Part shown: positions 9,534 through 19,662 of the stretch, in pieces
How the letters are laid out: the number at the start of each line of letters is the position of its first letter
How positions within the stretch are numbered: position 1 is the first letter of the stretch
Origin: Parabacteroides timonensis
GTDB lineage: Bacteria; Bacteroidota; Bacteroidia; Bacteroidales; Tannerellaceae
DNA: 64,000 bases
Assembly: GCF_900128505.1 (NCBI RefSeq)
Contig: NZ_LT669941.1
Coordinates: 2,031,760 to 2,095,759, forward strand
Direction of reading: 5' to 3'
The notes under the pieces: generated by a model
The model's input: only the letters and a program-made list of their open reading frames with translations
What the model was told of the DNA's origin: nothing
Database searches by the model: none
Translations under genes and position numbers: made by a program

Positions 9534-9557
9534 CAAATATAGGGATAAAATCCAGAC
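9534..9557 (-). promoter_or_regulatory. Candidate internal promoter for doxX and the oxidoreductase gene
   Basis: On the minus strand TATATTTG (9534-9541) matches the TAnnTTTG -7 box, with a partial ATTG -33 element about 18 bp upstream. It lies in the 59-bp gap after the DUF5703 gene and 24 bp before the doxX start. Confidence 0.5.
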
Positions 9558-9569
9558 AACAATATTGAT

Positions 9570-11909
9570 TTAGAAGCTATAACCGTTAAAATTACAAATC
9601 TTTAGGTTACGGGGACTAGTAACCAGTCGCTCCACCTTTCCTTTTTCGAATGTACATTCAACCACACTTCCTCCATAGCCAAAGAGCTTGAAAGACACAT
9701 CCCAATCGGCCGGCCACGCTGAAAACAGATTCGTATACCCCCCGCCGCTATTCAATAACATCTTTTGCAAAGCAACCATACCACTGCCTCCCCAGTTAAA
9801 ATCTGGGATCCAGTCATGTCCGGGGCCAAAGAAAGCTGGAAACTTCACATTTGCGTTCTTATCACTCATCTTTTCGGTGATCAACCGCTTTGCCTCGCCT
9901 GTTTGTCCGAGCAGAGCTACATAAGCCGGAGTACATTGCCAACTCCAGAAATCAAGCGCCCTCCTCCTGTCGGCTGGTAAATTATACCAGGTGTTTATCG
10001 CTTCCTGTAATCCTTCTTCTTTCCCTAACCTGATCAGGTTGTAAGGAAAAACAGTATACATTTCAGGAAACTCCCACGTATTATCTGCTTTGTCATATTG
10101 GTAAGCCGGTTTAATCACAGATTTACCAGCTTTCTCCTCATATCTGATCGATGGTAACCGCCCGGATAAATCAGCAAAATAAGATCGTATATCATCCGGA
10201 ACAGAACCGGCCGGATAGGCTAGTAGCTCGTCGGTCACTGCTATCAACCCGGCAACTACTTCCACCGGATTTACCGCCTCTTTGAATATCTCCAACCCAT
10301 TGATAGGATACAATACTAGTTTCCCGTCCGCATCAAACTCCTGCCCTGTCCTCTTTTTCTGCTCAGCTTTATAATGTTCTTCGAAAAAGCGGACAACAGA
10401 TGTTATGAAAGGTAAGTATTTGTCTATATCCTGCCCGGAGTATTTCGCCCAAAGCAATGCCATATAGGCAAATTCCAGTTGCATCGAAAAATGATATTTC
10501 AAATGTGCAGCTGAAGATTCTCCAGTTGGTGTTGCCAGATTATTGACCGGCAGGCCATATAAAGAAAGATGCTCCGCAAATGCTGCCCCTTCATGTTTCC
10601 AGTAGAAACGGGATCTTTGTTCGGCCACTTCCAGTCGATCTTTATAAAACAATAGAGAAGGTTCTACCAGTGAATAATCACCCGAAGCCAGTCCGGGCCA
10701 GCCGATAAGCCGTTGATTCTGCGACATGAACAGATTACCCCAGCCTCTGAAGTCGGGAGTTCCTTCCCTGAAATACCCTCCTTCTTCCGGCATATTCGGA
10801 CAATCTTTCCTTTCCAGAGGATCGAAGGTAAAAATACCCCCGTTAAATTTCAGCGGCAGATTATTTCCTTCGTTACATGCCAACATATAACGGAATAACT
10901 GATAATTACGCCCGACCTGGAATCCCGGATCAGACGATCCTCTATCGAGATTAATAAAGATATAACTCTTATCCCAGAATGTATGCCAACGATCCCGGTG
11001 TTTTTGCCATAACCCTTTCAGAGTAGCGGGTAAAGCCTGAGCCCGGCCCATCAACTCGCCTTTCCATGACGACAGATCCGGATTCTGTTCCGAATTCATT
11101 AGTATGTGCAGCGTATGCTTCTTTTGAGGAAGGTCAGTTGCCAAATTCCATGCACTACCTTCCCACACACCTAAAGCAAATGGTTCTTTTCCTTTATACT
11201 GCAAATTTTCACCACAGATAAGACCTCCGGATATGCGATTCCGGGTGATATCGGGGATTAGCTCTTTATAGGCTGTAAAATTCTGTTTCTCCAACATCCT
11301 GTCCAGTATATCGGAAGTCTTGTTCTGATGATACCAGAACAATTTCCCATCCACCGGTTCCACATTGTCCGCTTTCGTCGTTTCCGTCCCCTGCCTGTTC
11401 CAGTTATCCTGATTCACAATTGCATCCCGGTCCCGCCAGGTAATAAACGAAGCCGTTATGTTTGCAGGAACAGAGCTCTCCGCCTCTACATGTACACCAT
11501 TAAAAACAGGATCGATCCAAAGGGTATAAGAGGCTGTCCTTCCGCTCCCGTCTTTTCCGGATAAGATAATCCGGCTATTATACAGATCCAGTTCCTGCCG
11601 GAAATCGTTCATTCCGCCAAACACGTTAGGTTCCATTTGTATTCGGATACCTCCCAGCTTCAACAGATTTCCATTTTCATCATAACTGTTATTCGATGCC
11701 AGGTAAAGATACAGTGTCCCCTCCTCCATCCAGACATTGGCTCCATATCCATTACAACCGGACAAAGGCATCGACTCCTTAGATCCGTTAGACTGCTCGT
11801 TCCATACGATGTTATACTGTTTCAAGCTGTTTTCCACTTTTGCATTTGTTTCCCTTGCAAACAAAATGCAACTACATATAATCAGGAAATATATATTCTT
11901 TTGTATCAT
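9570..11909 (-). CDS. DUF5703-type secreted protein, probable alpha/alpha-toroid glycoside hydrolase (copy 2)
   Basis: The 779-residue protein has an N-terminal signal peptide (hydrophobic to about residue 17, cleavage near TNA). The N-terminal beta domain carries YNIVWNEQSNG, SMPLSGCNGYGANVW and the strand pattern LYLYLASNNSYDENG. The body contains QVGRNYQLFRYMLAC, FNGGIFTFD and MSQNQRLIGWPGL, all shared with the upstream paralogue. The layout, a beta-sandwich followed by a long helical domain, resembles GH95/GH65-like enzymes, but I recognise only the DUF5703-type family and no proven activity. It is the second of a tandem pair in the PUL, 41 bp after the first. The substrate is unknown. 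Confidence 0.68.
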   Translation of the reverse strand: MIQKNIYFLIICSCILFARETNAKVENSLKQYNIVWNEQSNGSKESMPLSGCNGYGANVWMEEGTLYLYLASNNSYDENGNLLKLGGIRIQMEPNVFGGMNDFRQELDLYNSRIILSGKDGSGRTASYTLWIDPVFNGVHVEAESSVPANITASFITWRDRDAIVNQDNWNRQGTETTKADNVEPVDGKLFWYHQNKTSDILDRMLEKQNFTAYKELIPDITRNRISGGLICGENLQYKGKEPFALGVWEGSAWNLATDLPQKKHTLHILMNSEQNPDLSSWKGELMGRAQALPATLKGLWQKHRDRWHTFWDKSYIFINLDRGSSDPGFQVGRNYQLFRYMLACNEGNNLPLKFNGGIFTFDPLERKDCPNMPEEGGYFREGTPDFRGWGNLFMSQNQRLIGWPGLASGDYSLVEPSLLFYKDRLEVAEQRSRFYWKHEGAAFAEHLSLYGLPVNNLATPTGESSAAHLKYHFSMQLEFAYMALLWAKYSGQDIDKYLPFITSVVRFFEEHYKAEQKKRTGQEFDADGKLVLYPINGLEIFKEAVNPVEVVAGLIAVTDELLAYPAGSVPDDIRSYFADLSGRLPSIRYEEKAGKSVIKPAYQYDKADNTWEFPEMYTVFPYNLIRLGKEEGLQEAINTWYNLPADRRRALDFWSWQCTPAYVALLGQTGEAKRLITEKMSDKNANVKFPAFFGPGHDWIPDFNWGGSGMVALQKMLLNSGGGYTNLFSAWPADWDVSFKLFGYGGSVVECTFEKGKVERLVTSPRNLKICNFNGYSF

Positions 11910-11950
11910 CTTGTTCTTTTCCGGTTTTGTAATATTATTAATATACAGAA

Positions 11951-14281
11951 CTACCTGAATCCATTCATGACAATCACGTCTTTCTTCCTGGAAGCAGGTA
12001 TCACCTCCAGTTCCGAGAGTTTTCCATCGGTGATCTTTCCCTGAACAATGGTATTGTAGGGAGCATGCAATTTAAAATCACACTCCCAATCGGCAGGCCA
12101 CGCCGGACACAGGTAAATCTTATCTTCCGGAGTCTGCATCAACATATCCTGCAAACCCACCATTGCCGAACCTCCGTGATCCATATCAGGACAGTGACAA
12201 AAACCGGGGTTAGCCCAGAAAACCGGAAAGCGCATTTTCTTTACCTGGGGGTCTCCTCCGGGTCCATCCGGATGCAAAAACTTATTCATTGCATAGTTTT
12301 TTGCTTCCTGTGTCAACCCTAAATGGGCGGTATAAATTCCTCCCTGGAACCAGCAGATATAATTTTTCTGGGCTGAAGCTTTTGAGTTATGTAACCAGGT
12401 ATTCTCCGCTATTTTCAATCCCTTCGCATCTTCAAATGAGACCGATTCAAACGGGAAAAGAACGTAAAGTTGAGGAAATTCCATATTATGCTGATCCCCC
12501 TCCAACTCCCAACTTTCTGCCGGAGGATAGACTGTATATCCCTCTTTACCGGCCGTAGGAAGATCCGGTAAACAAGCTGAGACCTCTCGGAAATAATTAT
12601 ACTGCTCATCCGTCAGTTCATTACGGGGAAACGACAAGACTCCTTTTACCAAAGCCTGCAACCCGCTAACCACATCGGTCGGATTTTTAGCTCCGGCATA
12701 TAGTTCAAGTGCACTGGACGGATAAAGCTCCAGTTTGCCCTTCTCATTCAATTCCGCACCTTTACGTTGCAATCGGCTTTTCCGGTAATAATTATCGTAA
12801 TACTTCACCGCATTTTCTATCATCGGCAACTGGTTCTGTAAACTTTCTTTTCCAAAACGGGCTGCTTCCAGCAACATATAGGCAAAATCGAGCATAGATG
12901 TGTAATGGTGTTCCAGATGAATATAGCCACTATGCCCATACTCCGTCCGTTTCCGGGAAGGACAACGGTTAAAACAGTCCACCATGATCTCCGGATCCTG
13001 ATAAACAGAATGAAGTCCGTATATATTAAGTCCTTCGGGATAAGCGACACCTTCAAGTCCCCAGTAATATTGCGCTCTAGCCTTTTGCAGATCAACCAGA
13101 TTACGGTACATATTCATGACCGGTTGCATAATATCGTTATCTCCTGTCTTTAACAATGGCCAGTATACCAACCGCTGGTTCTGGGCCATAAATTCACATT
13201 CCTGCCAGTTGCGGTATTCCGGTAATTTTCCGTTCTCATTATCAAAATTAAAGATTCCTCCATTGAACAACACCGGATGTCTGGCTCCACGCGAACAACC
13301 CAGCATATAACGGAATAATTGGTAATTACGTCCTACCTGCCAGGCAGCGGCAACTGAATCAGAATGAATATCGGCTGTACCGGCAATCGATGCATCCATA
13401 GACGGATTGATATGGATATAGCTTCTATCCCAGAAGTCATCCCACCAATCCAGACTTTTTAAACGATCTGCCTCCTTTGTACCACGGGTTCTATCTGCCA
13501 GCTGGTCCAATTGGCCACACCATAGCTCCAGGGAACGATCTTGTTCGATCCGAACCGCAACCCGCAAATCCATTGCTTGCAAAGGCTTTTCCGATTTTAT
13601 CCGGAGTGTCTTATAGGGAGTACCCATATAAATTCCACTATCGGCAACAGACGGGACAAAGTGATCTGCATAAATCAAACCTCCCGAAGTCAGATCGACA
13701 ATCGGGTCAGTGATCTTATCACGAAACGATTCAGCCTTCTGATCTTTGATCATATTCTCCAATACAATATTGGTAGAAAGGTTCCGATGATAAAACAATA
13801 TCTTGTTATCCCGGTATTCCTGGTTAAACCGCCAGGTTTCGTAACCGGCTTTAATCTCCAGCGGGATATCCGAATTCATCTCTACATGCACTACCGGGTT
13901 AAAGACATCTACCCATAAAGTCAACTTAAAACCATTATCCCCGGAAAAAACGACTTCCGATTCTTTCAACTGTAATTCCTGGGAGAAAGTATTACCGAAA
14001 GGATTCGGATGAAAACTCAGCCGCACACGTCCCAGTTTCCCTAATGTATAGCCATTGTCCAGATACGAGTCCGTACTTCCCAGATAGAACAGGATATCGC
14101 CTGCTTCACTCCAAGCATTCAGCTGAATATTTCCTCCTCCAACCGGCATAGAACCGGTTACATCTTTGCCGGGAGTTGTCCAACGGATATTATAATCGGA
14201 CAACAGTTCCTCCGATTTTCTATTTTTACAACCGGACAAGCAAAATGTGACTATCAGCAATGCGATTAATTGTATTCTCAT
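11951..14281 (-). CDS. DUF5703-type lipoprotein, probable alpha/alpha-toroid glycoside hydrolase (copy 1)
   Basis: The 776-residue protein begins with a lipoprotein signal ending LSGC (Cys 18), so it is membrane anchored, unlike its signal-peptide paralogue downstream. Shared landmarks are YNIRWTTPGKD, SMPVGGGNIQLNAW, LFYLGSTDSYLDNG, QVGRNYQLFRYMLGC, FNGGIFNFD and FMAQNQRLVYWPLL. The C-terminal part includes CHCPDMDHGGSAMVGLQDML and a beta-rich tail. The two proteins are clearly homologous over their full length but well diverged, consistent with an old duplication and different linkage specificities or cellular positions. Glycosidase activity is inferred from fold resemblance and PUL context only. 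Confidence 0.68.
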   Translation of the reverse strand: MRIQLIALLIVTFCLSGCKNRKSEELLSDYNIRWTTPGKDVTGSMPVGGGNIQLNAWSEAGDILFYLGSTDSYLDNGYTLGKLGRVRLSFHPNPFGNTFSQELQLKESEVVFSGDNGFKLTLWVDVFNPVVHVEMNSDIPLEIKAGYETWRFNQEYRDNKILFYHRNLSTNIVLENMIKDQKAESFRDKITDPIVDLTSGGLIYADHFVPSVADSGIYMGTPYKTLRIKSEKPLQAMDLRVAVRIEQDRSLELWCGQLDQLADRTRGTKEADRLKSLDWWDDFWDRSYIHINPSMDASIAGTADIHSDSVAAAWQVGRNYQLFRYMLGCSRGARHPVLFNGGIFNFDNENGKLPEYRNWQECEFMAQNQRLVYWPLLKTGDNDIMQPVMNMYRNLVDLQKARAQYYWGLEGVAYPEGLNIYGLHSVYQDPEIMVDCFNRCPSRKRTEYGHSGYIHLEHHYTSMLDFAYMLLEAARFGKESLQNQLPMIENAVKYYDNYYRKSRLQRKGAELNEKGKLELYPSSALELYAGAKNPTDVVSGLQALVKGVLSFPRNELTDEQYNYFREVSACLPDLPTAGKEGYTVYPPAESWELEGDQHNMEFPQLYVLFPFESVSFEDAKGLKIAENTWLHNSKASAQKNYICWFQGGIYTAHLGLTQEAKNYAMNKFLHPDGPGGDPQVKKMRFPVFWANPGFCHCPDMDHGGSAMVGLQDMLMQTPEDKIYLCPAWPADWECDFKLHAPYNTIVQGKITDGKLSELEVIPASRKKDVIVMNGFR

Positions 14282-14302
14282 AATACTATCATTTAAAAGG
14301 AG

Positions 14303-14343
14303 GTTGCCCGGGAACTACTCCATAAAGATCATTCCCGAACAAC
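14303..14343 (-). other. Intercistronic hairpin between susD and the first DUF5703 gene
   Basis: An imperfect stem (GTTG..CGGGAA with TTCCCG..CAAC on the minus strand, interrupted by a 2x2 mismatch) fills much of the 72-bp gap. It could stabilise the upstream susC-susD message or partly terminate transcription before the enzyme genes. Structure only; no functional evidence. Confidence 0.35.
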
Positions 14344-14353
14344 TTTTTATTCT

Positions 14354-16066
14354 TTACTTAAGCGGATCGAATGTTCCTCCATCCCAGTTATTATTCTGCT
14401 GCAATTTAGAATTTGCATCCAGATGCTTCTTCGGGATCGCATAAAAATAATACTGATCTTTCATATTATACGTATACCTCGGACTTTCTTCCACCACTTT
14501 TATTTCAAAATGATTCCAGATTTCATTGATATCATCCGTTTTCTTCGGAATCTCCATCCCCGGCTTCAACCAGGATTCAATAGCATAACGCTTTTTCTGG
14601 TTATTTATAATATCGAACCTGCGCCAACGCCTCAGGTCATCCAACCTCTTATTCTCAAACAGGAATTCAATAAAACGTTCTTTGATATAACGTTCCCGGA
14701 TATCATTCACCGAAGTTTCTTTTATACCATAACGATTATCGTTACCCGGCAGGATATTGGCACGCTTACGAATATCATACAGGACTTTCAACGCTTCGTC
14801 CGTTTTCCCTATTTCATTGGCACATTCCCCGTAATTCATATAAACCTCTGCGTAACGGATCTCTATCCAATCGACTGTTGCATCATTCACCGTCGCTTTT
14901 TCGATACTGGGGTCTACGCTCTTTTTCGTCATAAAGCCAGTGAAAGCCGGTTCAAAGTTCTCTGCCGGATTATGTACCAGAAACTCCAGCGAAGCACCGT
15001 CCGGTGTTCTTCCGATCCATAAATGTTCACCGGGATTCAGTTCTTTGATCCGGTAGTCGCAACCATTGTAAGCTATTGTCGCATAAAAACGGTCTTCACG
15101 CGATTTGAACAGAGTATCGTAAGCCAAAGGTTTAGTCGGATCGAAATCGGAACCGTCACGCATCGGAAAAGCATTGACTGTATTCAATAACGGCAAGTTC
15201 TGGGCTACTGCATCTCTGGTATAAGACATAGGGCGTATTCCTCCCTGGTAGAATTTATGATCCGGAGCAAAGAATTGGTTGACCATCACCACCTCCTGGT
15301 TTCTTTCATCATACCAAATATTGGCAAAATCCGGATATAAACCTTTTCCTTGCCCGGTCAGATAGTCTACGGCTGCCTTATTTGCTTCGTAAGCTTTCGT
15401 CCAACGCTGAATATCCCGGTCCGGATTAAACAGGGGACTAGCCCAGTACAGTAGAATCCGTCCTTTATATGCCATAGCTGCTCCTTTGTCGATACGTCCA
15501 TATTGACCGGCATCCCAGGAGTCCGGTAAACCGGCAATTGCATCATCCAAGTCTTTTATCATTTGTTCGAAACAAACAGATGTAGGCGAACGTTCGATAA
15601 ACAAAGACTCTTTATTCGATACATCTTGCGGCTCCAGGATTAAAGGGACCCCACCATACGCTTTCACCATATTGAAATAGCACCAGGCACGCCAGAACAG
15701 TGCCTGCCCACGCCAACCCGGTTTCCGGTCGTCGAACGTCGTCTGTTCGATATTTCTCAGGAAAAAGTTGATTTTCTCGATATGGGTATAAGGCCAGTTA
15801 TCCCATGAGTCGATCGTGGCTGTCCCTTGTAAAAAAGCATCAAAGCCATCGTTCGGCTGGGCTGCTTCGTCAGAGAGCCAACCGTTATAGGACCAACCGG
15901 GCAGCAATGCTCCGTGAATATCGTTCAATACTGCATCGATCATATTTTCATTTTCCCAGACATCCGTGGGAGTAATCGCAGAGAAGTCTTCCTTATCCAA
16001 AACGGATGTACAACTGCAGATAAATGCCAGAAGCATTATACCTGATATATTAATTAGTTTTCTCAT
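14354..16066 (-). CDS. SusD/RagB-family outer-membrane lipoprotein
   Basis: The 570-residue protein starts with a lipoprotein signal ending FICSC. It carries the SusD hallmarks: an early LLPGWSYNG/INFFLRNIE region, ALFWRAWCYFNMVKAYGGVPLI (the TPR-like helix pair), RIDKGAAMAYKGRILLYWASP, then IRYAEVYMNYGECANE and RERYIKERFIEFLFENKRLDDLRRW. It binds glycan at the cell surface and closes the SusC channel. The gene follows susC by 12 bp and precedes two DUF5703 genes, forming the uptake core of the locus. The family call is firm; the substrate cannot be read from sequence. Confidence 0.95.
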   Translation of the reverse strand: MRKLINISGIMLLAFICSCTSVLDKEDFSAITPTDVWENENMIDAVLNDIHGALLPGWSYNGWLSDEAAQPNDGFDAFLQGTATIDSWDNWPYTHIEKINFFLRNIEQTTFDDRKPGWRGQALFWRAWCYFNMVKAYGGVPLILEPQDVSNKESLFIERSPTSVCFEQMIKDLDDAIAGLPDSWDAGQYGRIDKGAAMAYKGRILLYWASPLFNPDRDIQRWTKAYEANKAAVDYLTGQGKGLYPDFANIWYDERNQEVVMVNQFFAPDHKFYQGGIRPMSYTRDAVAQNLPLLNTVNAFPMRDGSDFDPTKPLAYDTLFKSREDRFYATIAYNGCDYRIKELNPGEHLWIGRTPDGASLEFLVHNPAENFEPAFTGFMTKKSVDPSIEKATVNDATVDWIEIRYAEVYMNYGECANEIGKTDEALKVLYDIRKRANILPGNDNRYGIKETSVNDIRERYIKERFIEFLFENKRLDDLRRWRRFDIINNQKKRYAIESWLKPGMEIPKKTDDINEIWNHFEIKVVEESPRYTYNMKDQYYFYAIPKKHLDANSKLQQNNNWDGGTFDPLK

Positions 16067-16078
16067 ATTTCCAGCTAT

Positions 16079-19000
16079 TTAGAAGGTTATGTCTATACCA
16101 AAATTAAATGATCTCATATTCGGATATGAACCGGTAGAAGGTAGTTCAGGATCCCAGAAATCAAACTTAGTGATCGTCAACAAGTTGGTCGCAGAGAAAA
16201 ATAAACGGGCATTATCTATAAAACCGATATAATTCAATACGGGCTTAGGTAGCCGGTAAGCGACATTCAGATAACGCATTTTGACAAAACTTGCATTATG
16301 GATCGTAAAGGTCGACGTGTAATTATAACTCTTGAATGAATCTGCCCCTTTCGGATCAGGGAAATAAGCATTCGGAGTTTCTTCACTCCAGTGGTCCATC
16401 CACTTCCGGGGCATTCTGTTCCATTCATATAAATTCAGATAACGGGAATCCAGTCCTCGCTTATATCCGAAATCACCCTGGAACAAGGCTTCGATGGAGA
16501 TACCTTTCCATTCTGCTCCCAGCGTCAGACCGACACTGAACGGAGGTGCTGAATAATTACATATTACATCCTGATCGTAAGAGTCGATCTTTCCGTCGGG
16601 AACGCCGTTCGGGCCACTCAGGTCTTTATATATCAACATTCCCAGTTCCGGTTTATAACCAAACACCGTATATTCATGGTCTTGTCCGAACTGCTGTTTG
16701 TAAGAAGCATTCAATTCATCCAACTGCTGCTGGTTACGGATAATACCGGCATCTCTGTATCCCTTAATGTAATTAAGCGGACGACCGATCGGATTGTCAT
16801 AATCCGGGGCATCCTGTACAAAGTCTCTTTTAATGACTTCGTTAGTGGCATACGAGAAAATACCTTTTACATAATAACTGACATTCTTGATCTTGTCCTT
16901 ATAGCTCGCTTCCAGGTCAATACCTCTTGAATGGACTTCACCATAATTTTCTTTCGGCATGGTGAAACCGAAGGAGGTAGGAATAGACAAAATACGGTCG
17001 CCCAGGATATCATACGTATTCCTGAACCAGCCATCTATATTGAAAACCCATTTATCTTTCAGGTACATATCGACCCCGATATTATAAGACAAAGACTTTT
17101 CCCAGGTCACATTCGGATTCACGATACCCGAAAACTGAATACCCGGATTCGTAGCCGGAGTTGTTCCCAGATAAGCATTTGAACCATACTTATATGATTC
17201 CTGCCACTGCCATCCGATAATATTATCGTTACCAGTCAAACCGACAGAAGCTCTGAGTTTCAGCAACTGGATATCGTCCGATTTAAAAAAGTCCTCTCTG
17301 GATATAATCCAGGCTGCTGAAGCTGCAGGGAAATAACCGTATTGCTTTCCTTTCGGGAAGTTCATCGAACCGTCTACACGTAACGAAAGATTCAATAGAT
17401 ATTTGTTATCGAACCCATAATTCGCCTGTCCGATATACGATAAGCGGCCTTTCTCCTCGTCACTACCATCCACATACGAATCGGAGCGAGCCGAACTGGT
17501 GGCAAACCACTGGTCTTTGATCAGTACCGGGAAATTCTCACGGGCTCCGTTCAACTTCCGTCCCCAGCTTTCTCTCTGTTCATAAACAAATAATGCAGCA
17601 ATATCGTGTTTACCGAACGTCCGGGCATAATCCAGTTGCAGGTTCAACTGATAAAACTTGAAACGGTCGCTTCGCTGACTAATATATTCCTTTGCTGGTT
17701 CGGAACTTTTGATCGTACCGATCACCTCATCAGTCCAGATATGTCCATGGGAACCTTCTTTCTTCACTGTATACAGGTCCTGTTTCTTATTAAATGTCTT
17801 ATTATACATATTCTGATAAGAATAGGAGAATTGTGCCTTGGCTTTCAATCCTTCCACATAAGGGATCTTATATTCGAGCCTCAGCAGGACATCAGACATC
17901 TGGTTTTCGTCTTTATTATATCCGGAATTCGCCTCGTTGGAAAACTCCTTCAAATTACCCACCCAACCCCAGTCCACAGGTTTTCCGTCACTGGTCGTCG
18001 AACGGTAATCCGGCTGGATACAACGCAAATGAGTATATATACCGGACATATCTTCTCCAAATCCCCAGCTTATATTATTCTTATTTCCATATGATGAAGC
18101 CAGTTGAGTAACCAATGTCAGGTTCTTATTAACAGCAGCTTCCAGATTCGCCCGGATATTATAACGGGAATAGTCCATCTTTTTAAGGAACCCGCTCTGG
18201 TTGAAATAAGAACCGTTGATAAAGTATTTCACCCGTTCGGAACCACCACTCAGGGTTAACGAATGGTGAGTCGACATCGGATTGACATAGGAATCATCTA
18301 AAACATCAAAACCGTCACCTCCATTCAAATTACGCATATACTCCAATTCTTCGTCATCCCAATAATACCAGAATCCCTTATTGTTACGATGAATATAATT
18401 ACATAGAAGAGCTGTTTCATAACCGGTAGTACGTTCCATTTCCACTCCCGGGGTCTCTACAGCATAGGAACCGGTATAACGAATCTGAGGTTTACCCTCT
18501 TTTCCCTGACGGGTCGTTACCAGAACAACCCCACCGGATGCCCTCGATCCATAGATTGCAGCCGAAGCAGCATCTTTCAATACCGTCACATTCTCTACCT
18601 CATTCACATCCAGACGGTCAAAATCGTCTTTTTCACGGACTACTCCGTCGATAACAAATACTGCCGGAGCATCATTCCACGAACCTGCATTACGTATCTG
18701 AATTTTCGATGCGACACCGGGTACCCCCGTTGCATTGTTGATACGTAATCCTGACATCGTACCAGCCAATACGGACGACATATTTGAGGAAGATAAGGAT
18801 TGAAGTTCTTCACCCACTTTTACAGAAGAAATGGAACCGGTCAAAGAGGCTTTTTTCTGCGTTCCGTATCCGATAACAACCACTTCATCCAGGTTCTGGG
18901 TATCTTCAGATAGATTAATAGTAAGGGTTGTATTTGTTCCTATCGGGGTCTCTTTCGTTATATAACCGATATAAGATACCAATAAAACAGCCTTTGGCTG

Positions 19001-19495
19001 AACTTCCAGAGAATAGCTTCCATCCACATCGGTGATAGTCCCGTTGTTTGTTCCCTTTTCTACGACATTTGCTCCAATAATAGGTTCTCCATTCTGATCT
19101 GCAACAATCCCTGAGATACGCCGGGTACGTTCACTCTGAACTTGTTCCTGCCTGGTTGCCTCCGGGATAAGAATGATCTGATTGTTCTCCTTTTTTTCAA
19201 ATGTAAGCCGTGTTCCCGATAATAACTTACCCAGGACAAAATCAATCGATTGGTCTGTTACCTTTAGCGACACTTTCTTATCTAATTCGGTAAATTTAGA
19301 ATTATAAAAGAACGTATAGGAGCTTTTACTTTCTATTGTTTTCAATGCTTGCTTGATCGTCTGTCCTTTTATATCTATACTGATCTGAGCAAAAACCGGG
19401 ACAGATAATAGTAAAAAGCATATTATTGTGGTCAATACATGTTTGAAGCGGCCATTTTTTTCGTGTTTAGGCCTGTTATCTGATCTTTTATTCAT
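16079..19495 (-). CDS. SusC/RagA TonB-dependent transporter with N-terminal STN signalling domain
   Basis: The 1138-residue protein has a signal peptide (about residues 20-36), then an STN/secretin-TonB N-terminal domain (IKGQTIKQALKTIESKSSYTF, about 42-95) and a carboxypeptidase-regulatory-like domain (ISGIVADQNGEPIIGANV onward, about 126-200). The DEVVVIGYGTQKK TonB-box/plug start, a plug ending in SRASGGVVLVTT, and a long beta-barrel to the C-terminal aromatic follow. The STN domain is the part that talks to a FecR anti-sigma factor, and a FecR/ECF pair lies directly upstream, so glycan binding probably triggers the locus by trans-envelope signalling. The 167-bp gap after fecR likely holds a sigma-dependent promoter. 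Confidence 0.97.
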   Translation of the reverse strand: MNKRSDNRPKHEKNGRFKHVLTTIICFLLLSVPVFAQISIDIKGQTIKQALKTIESKSSYTFFYNSKFTELDKKVSLKVTDQSIDFVLGKLLSGTRLTFEKKENNQIILIPEATRQEQVQSERTRRISGIVADQNGEPIIGANVVEKGTNNGTITDVDGSYSLEVQPKAVLLVSYIGYITKETPIGTNTTLTINLSEDTQNLDEVVVIGYGTQKKASLTGSISSVKVGEELQSLSSSNMSSVLAGTMSGLRINNATGVPGVASKIQIRNAGSWNDAPAVFVIDGVVREKDDFDRLDVNEVENVTVLKDAASAAIYGSRASGGVVLVTTRQGKEGKPQIRYTGSYAVETPGVEMERTTGYETALLCNYIHRNNKGFWYYWDDEELEYMRNLNGGDGFDVLDDSYVNPMSTHHSLTLSGGSERVKYFINGSYFNQSGFLKKMDYSRYNIRANLEAAVNKNLTLVTQLASSYGNKNNISWGFGEDMSGIYTHLRCIQPDYRSTTSDGKPVDWGWVGNLKEFSNEANSGYNKDENQMSDVLLRLEYKIPYVEGLKAKAQFSYSYQNMYNKTFNKKQDLYTVKKEGSHGHIWTDEVIGTIKSSEPAKEYISQRSDRFKFYQLNLQLDYARTFGKHDIAALFVYEQRESWGRKLNGARENFPVLIKDQWFATSSARSDSYVDGSDEEKGRLSYIGQANYGFDNKYLLNLSLRVDGSMNFPKGKQYGYFPAASAAWIISREDFFKSDDIQLLKLRASVGLTGNDNIIGWQWQESYKYGSNAYLGTTPATNPGIQFSGIVNPNVTWEKSLSYNIGVDMYLKDKWVFNIDGWFRNTYDILGDRILSIPTSFGFTMPKENYGEVHSRGIDLEASYKDKIKNVSYYVKGIFSYATNEVIKRDFVQDAPDYDNPIGRPLNYIKGYRDAGIIRNQQQLDELNASYKQQFGQDHEYTVFGYKPELGMLIYKDLSGPNGVPDGKIDSYDQDVICNYSAPPFSVGLTLGAEWKGISIEALFQGDFGYKRGLDSRYLNLYEWNRMPRKWMDHWSEETPNAYFPDPKGADSFKSYNYTSTFTIHNASFVKMRYLNVAYRLPKPVLNYIGFIDNARLFFSATNLLTITKFDFWDPELPSTGSYPNMRSFNFGIDITF

Positions 19496-19522
19496 AATTT
19501 TGTATTATTAAGTGATTAACGC

Positions 19523-19560
19523 CAGTGTACCAATTGTTTTGCAGACGACTTCGTACACTG
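19523..19560. repeat. 8-bp inverted repeat upstream of susC
   Basis: CAGTGTAC (19523-19530) and GTACACTG (19553-19560) form a perfect inverted repeat with a 22-bp spacer, 28-65 bp before the susC start. It could be an operator or a leader hairpin for susC. No consensus housekeeping promoter is visible in the gap, as expected if the dedicated ECF sigma factor acts here. Confidence 0.4.
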
Positions 19561-19662
19561 AGTCATGTTAATTAAGGAGGGAGAATCTAACTGGTTTTCC
19601 CTCTTTTGATGGTGTTTTCATGGTTCATTACTTCATAGGCATGCTGTTTTAAGGTGAATAAT

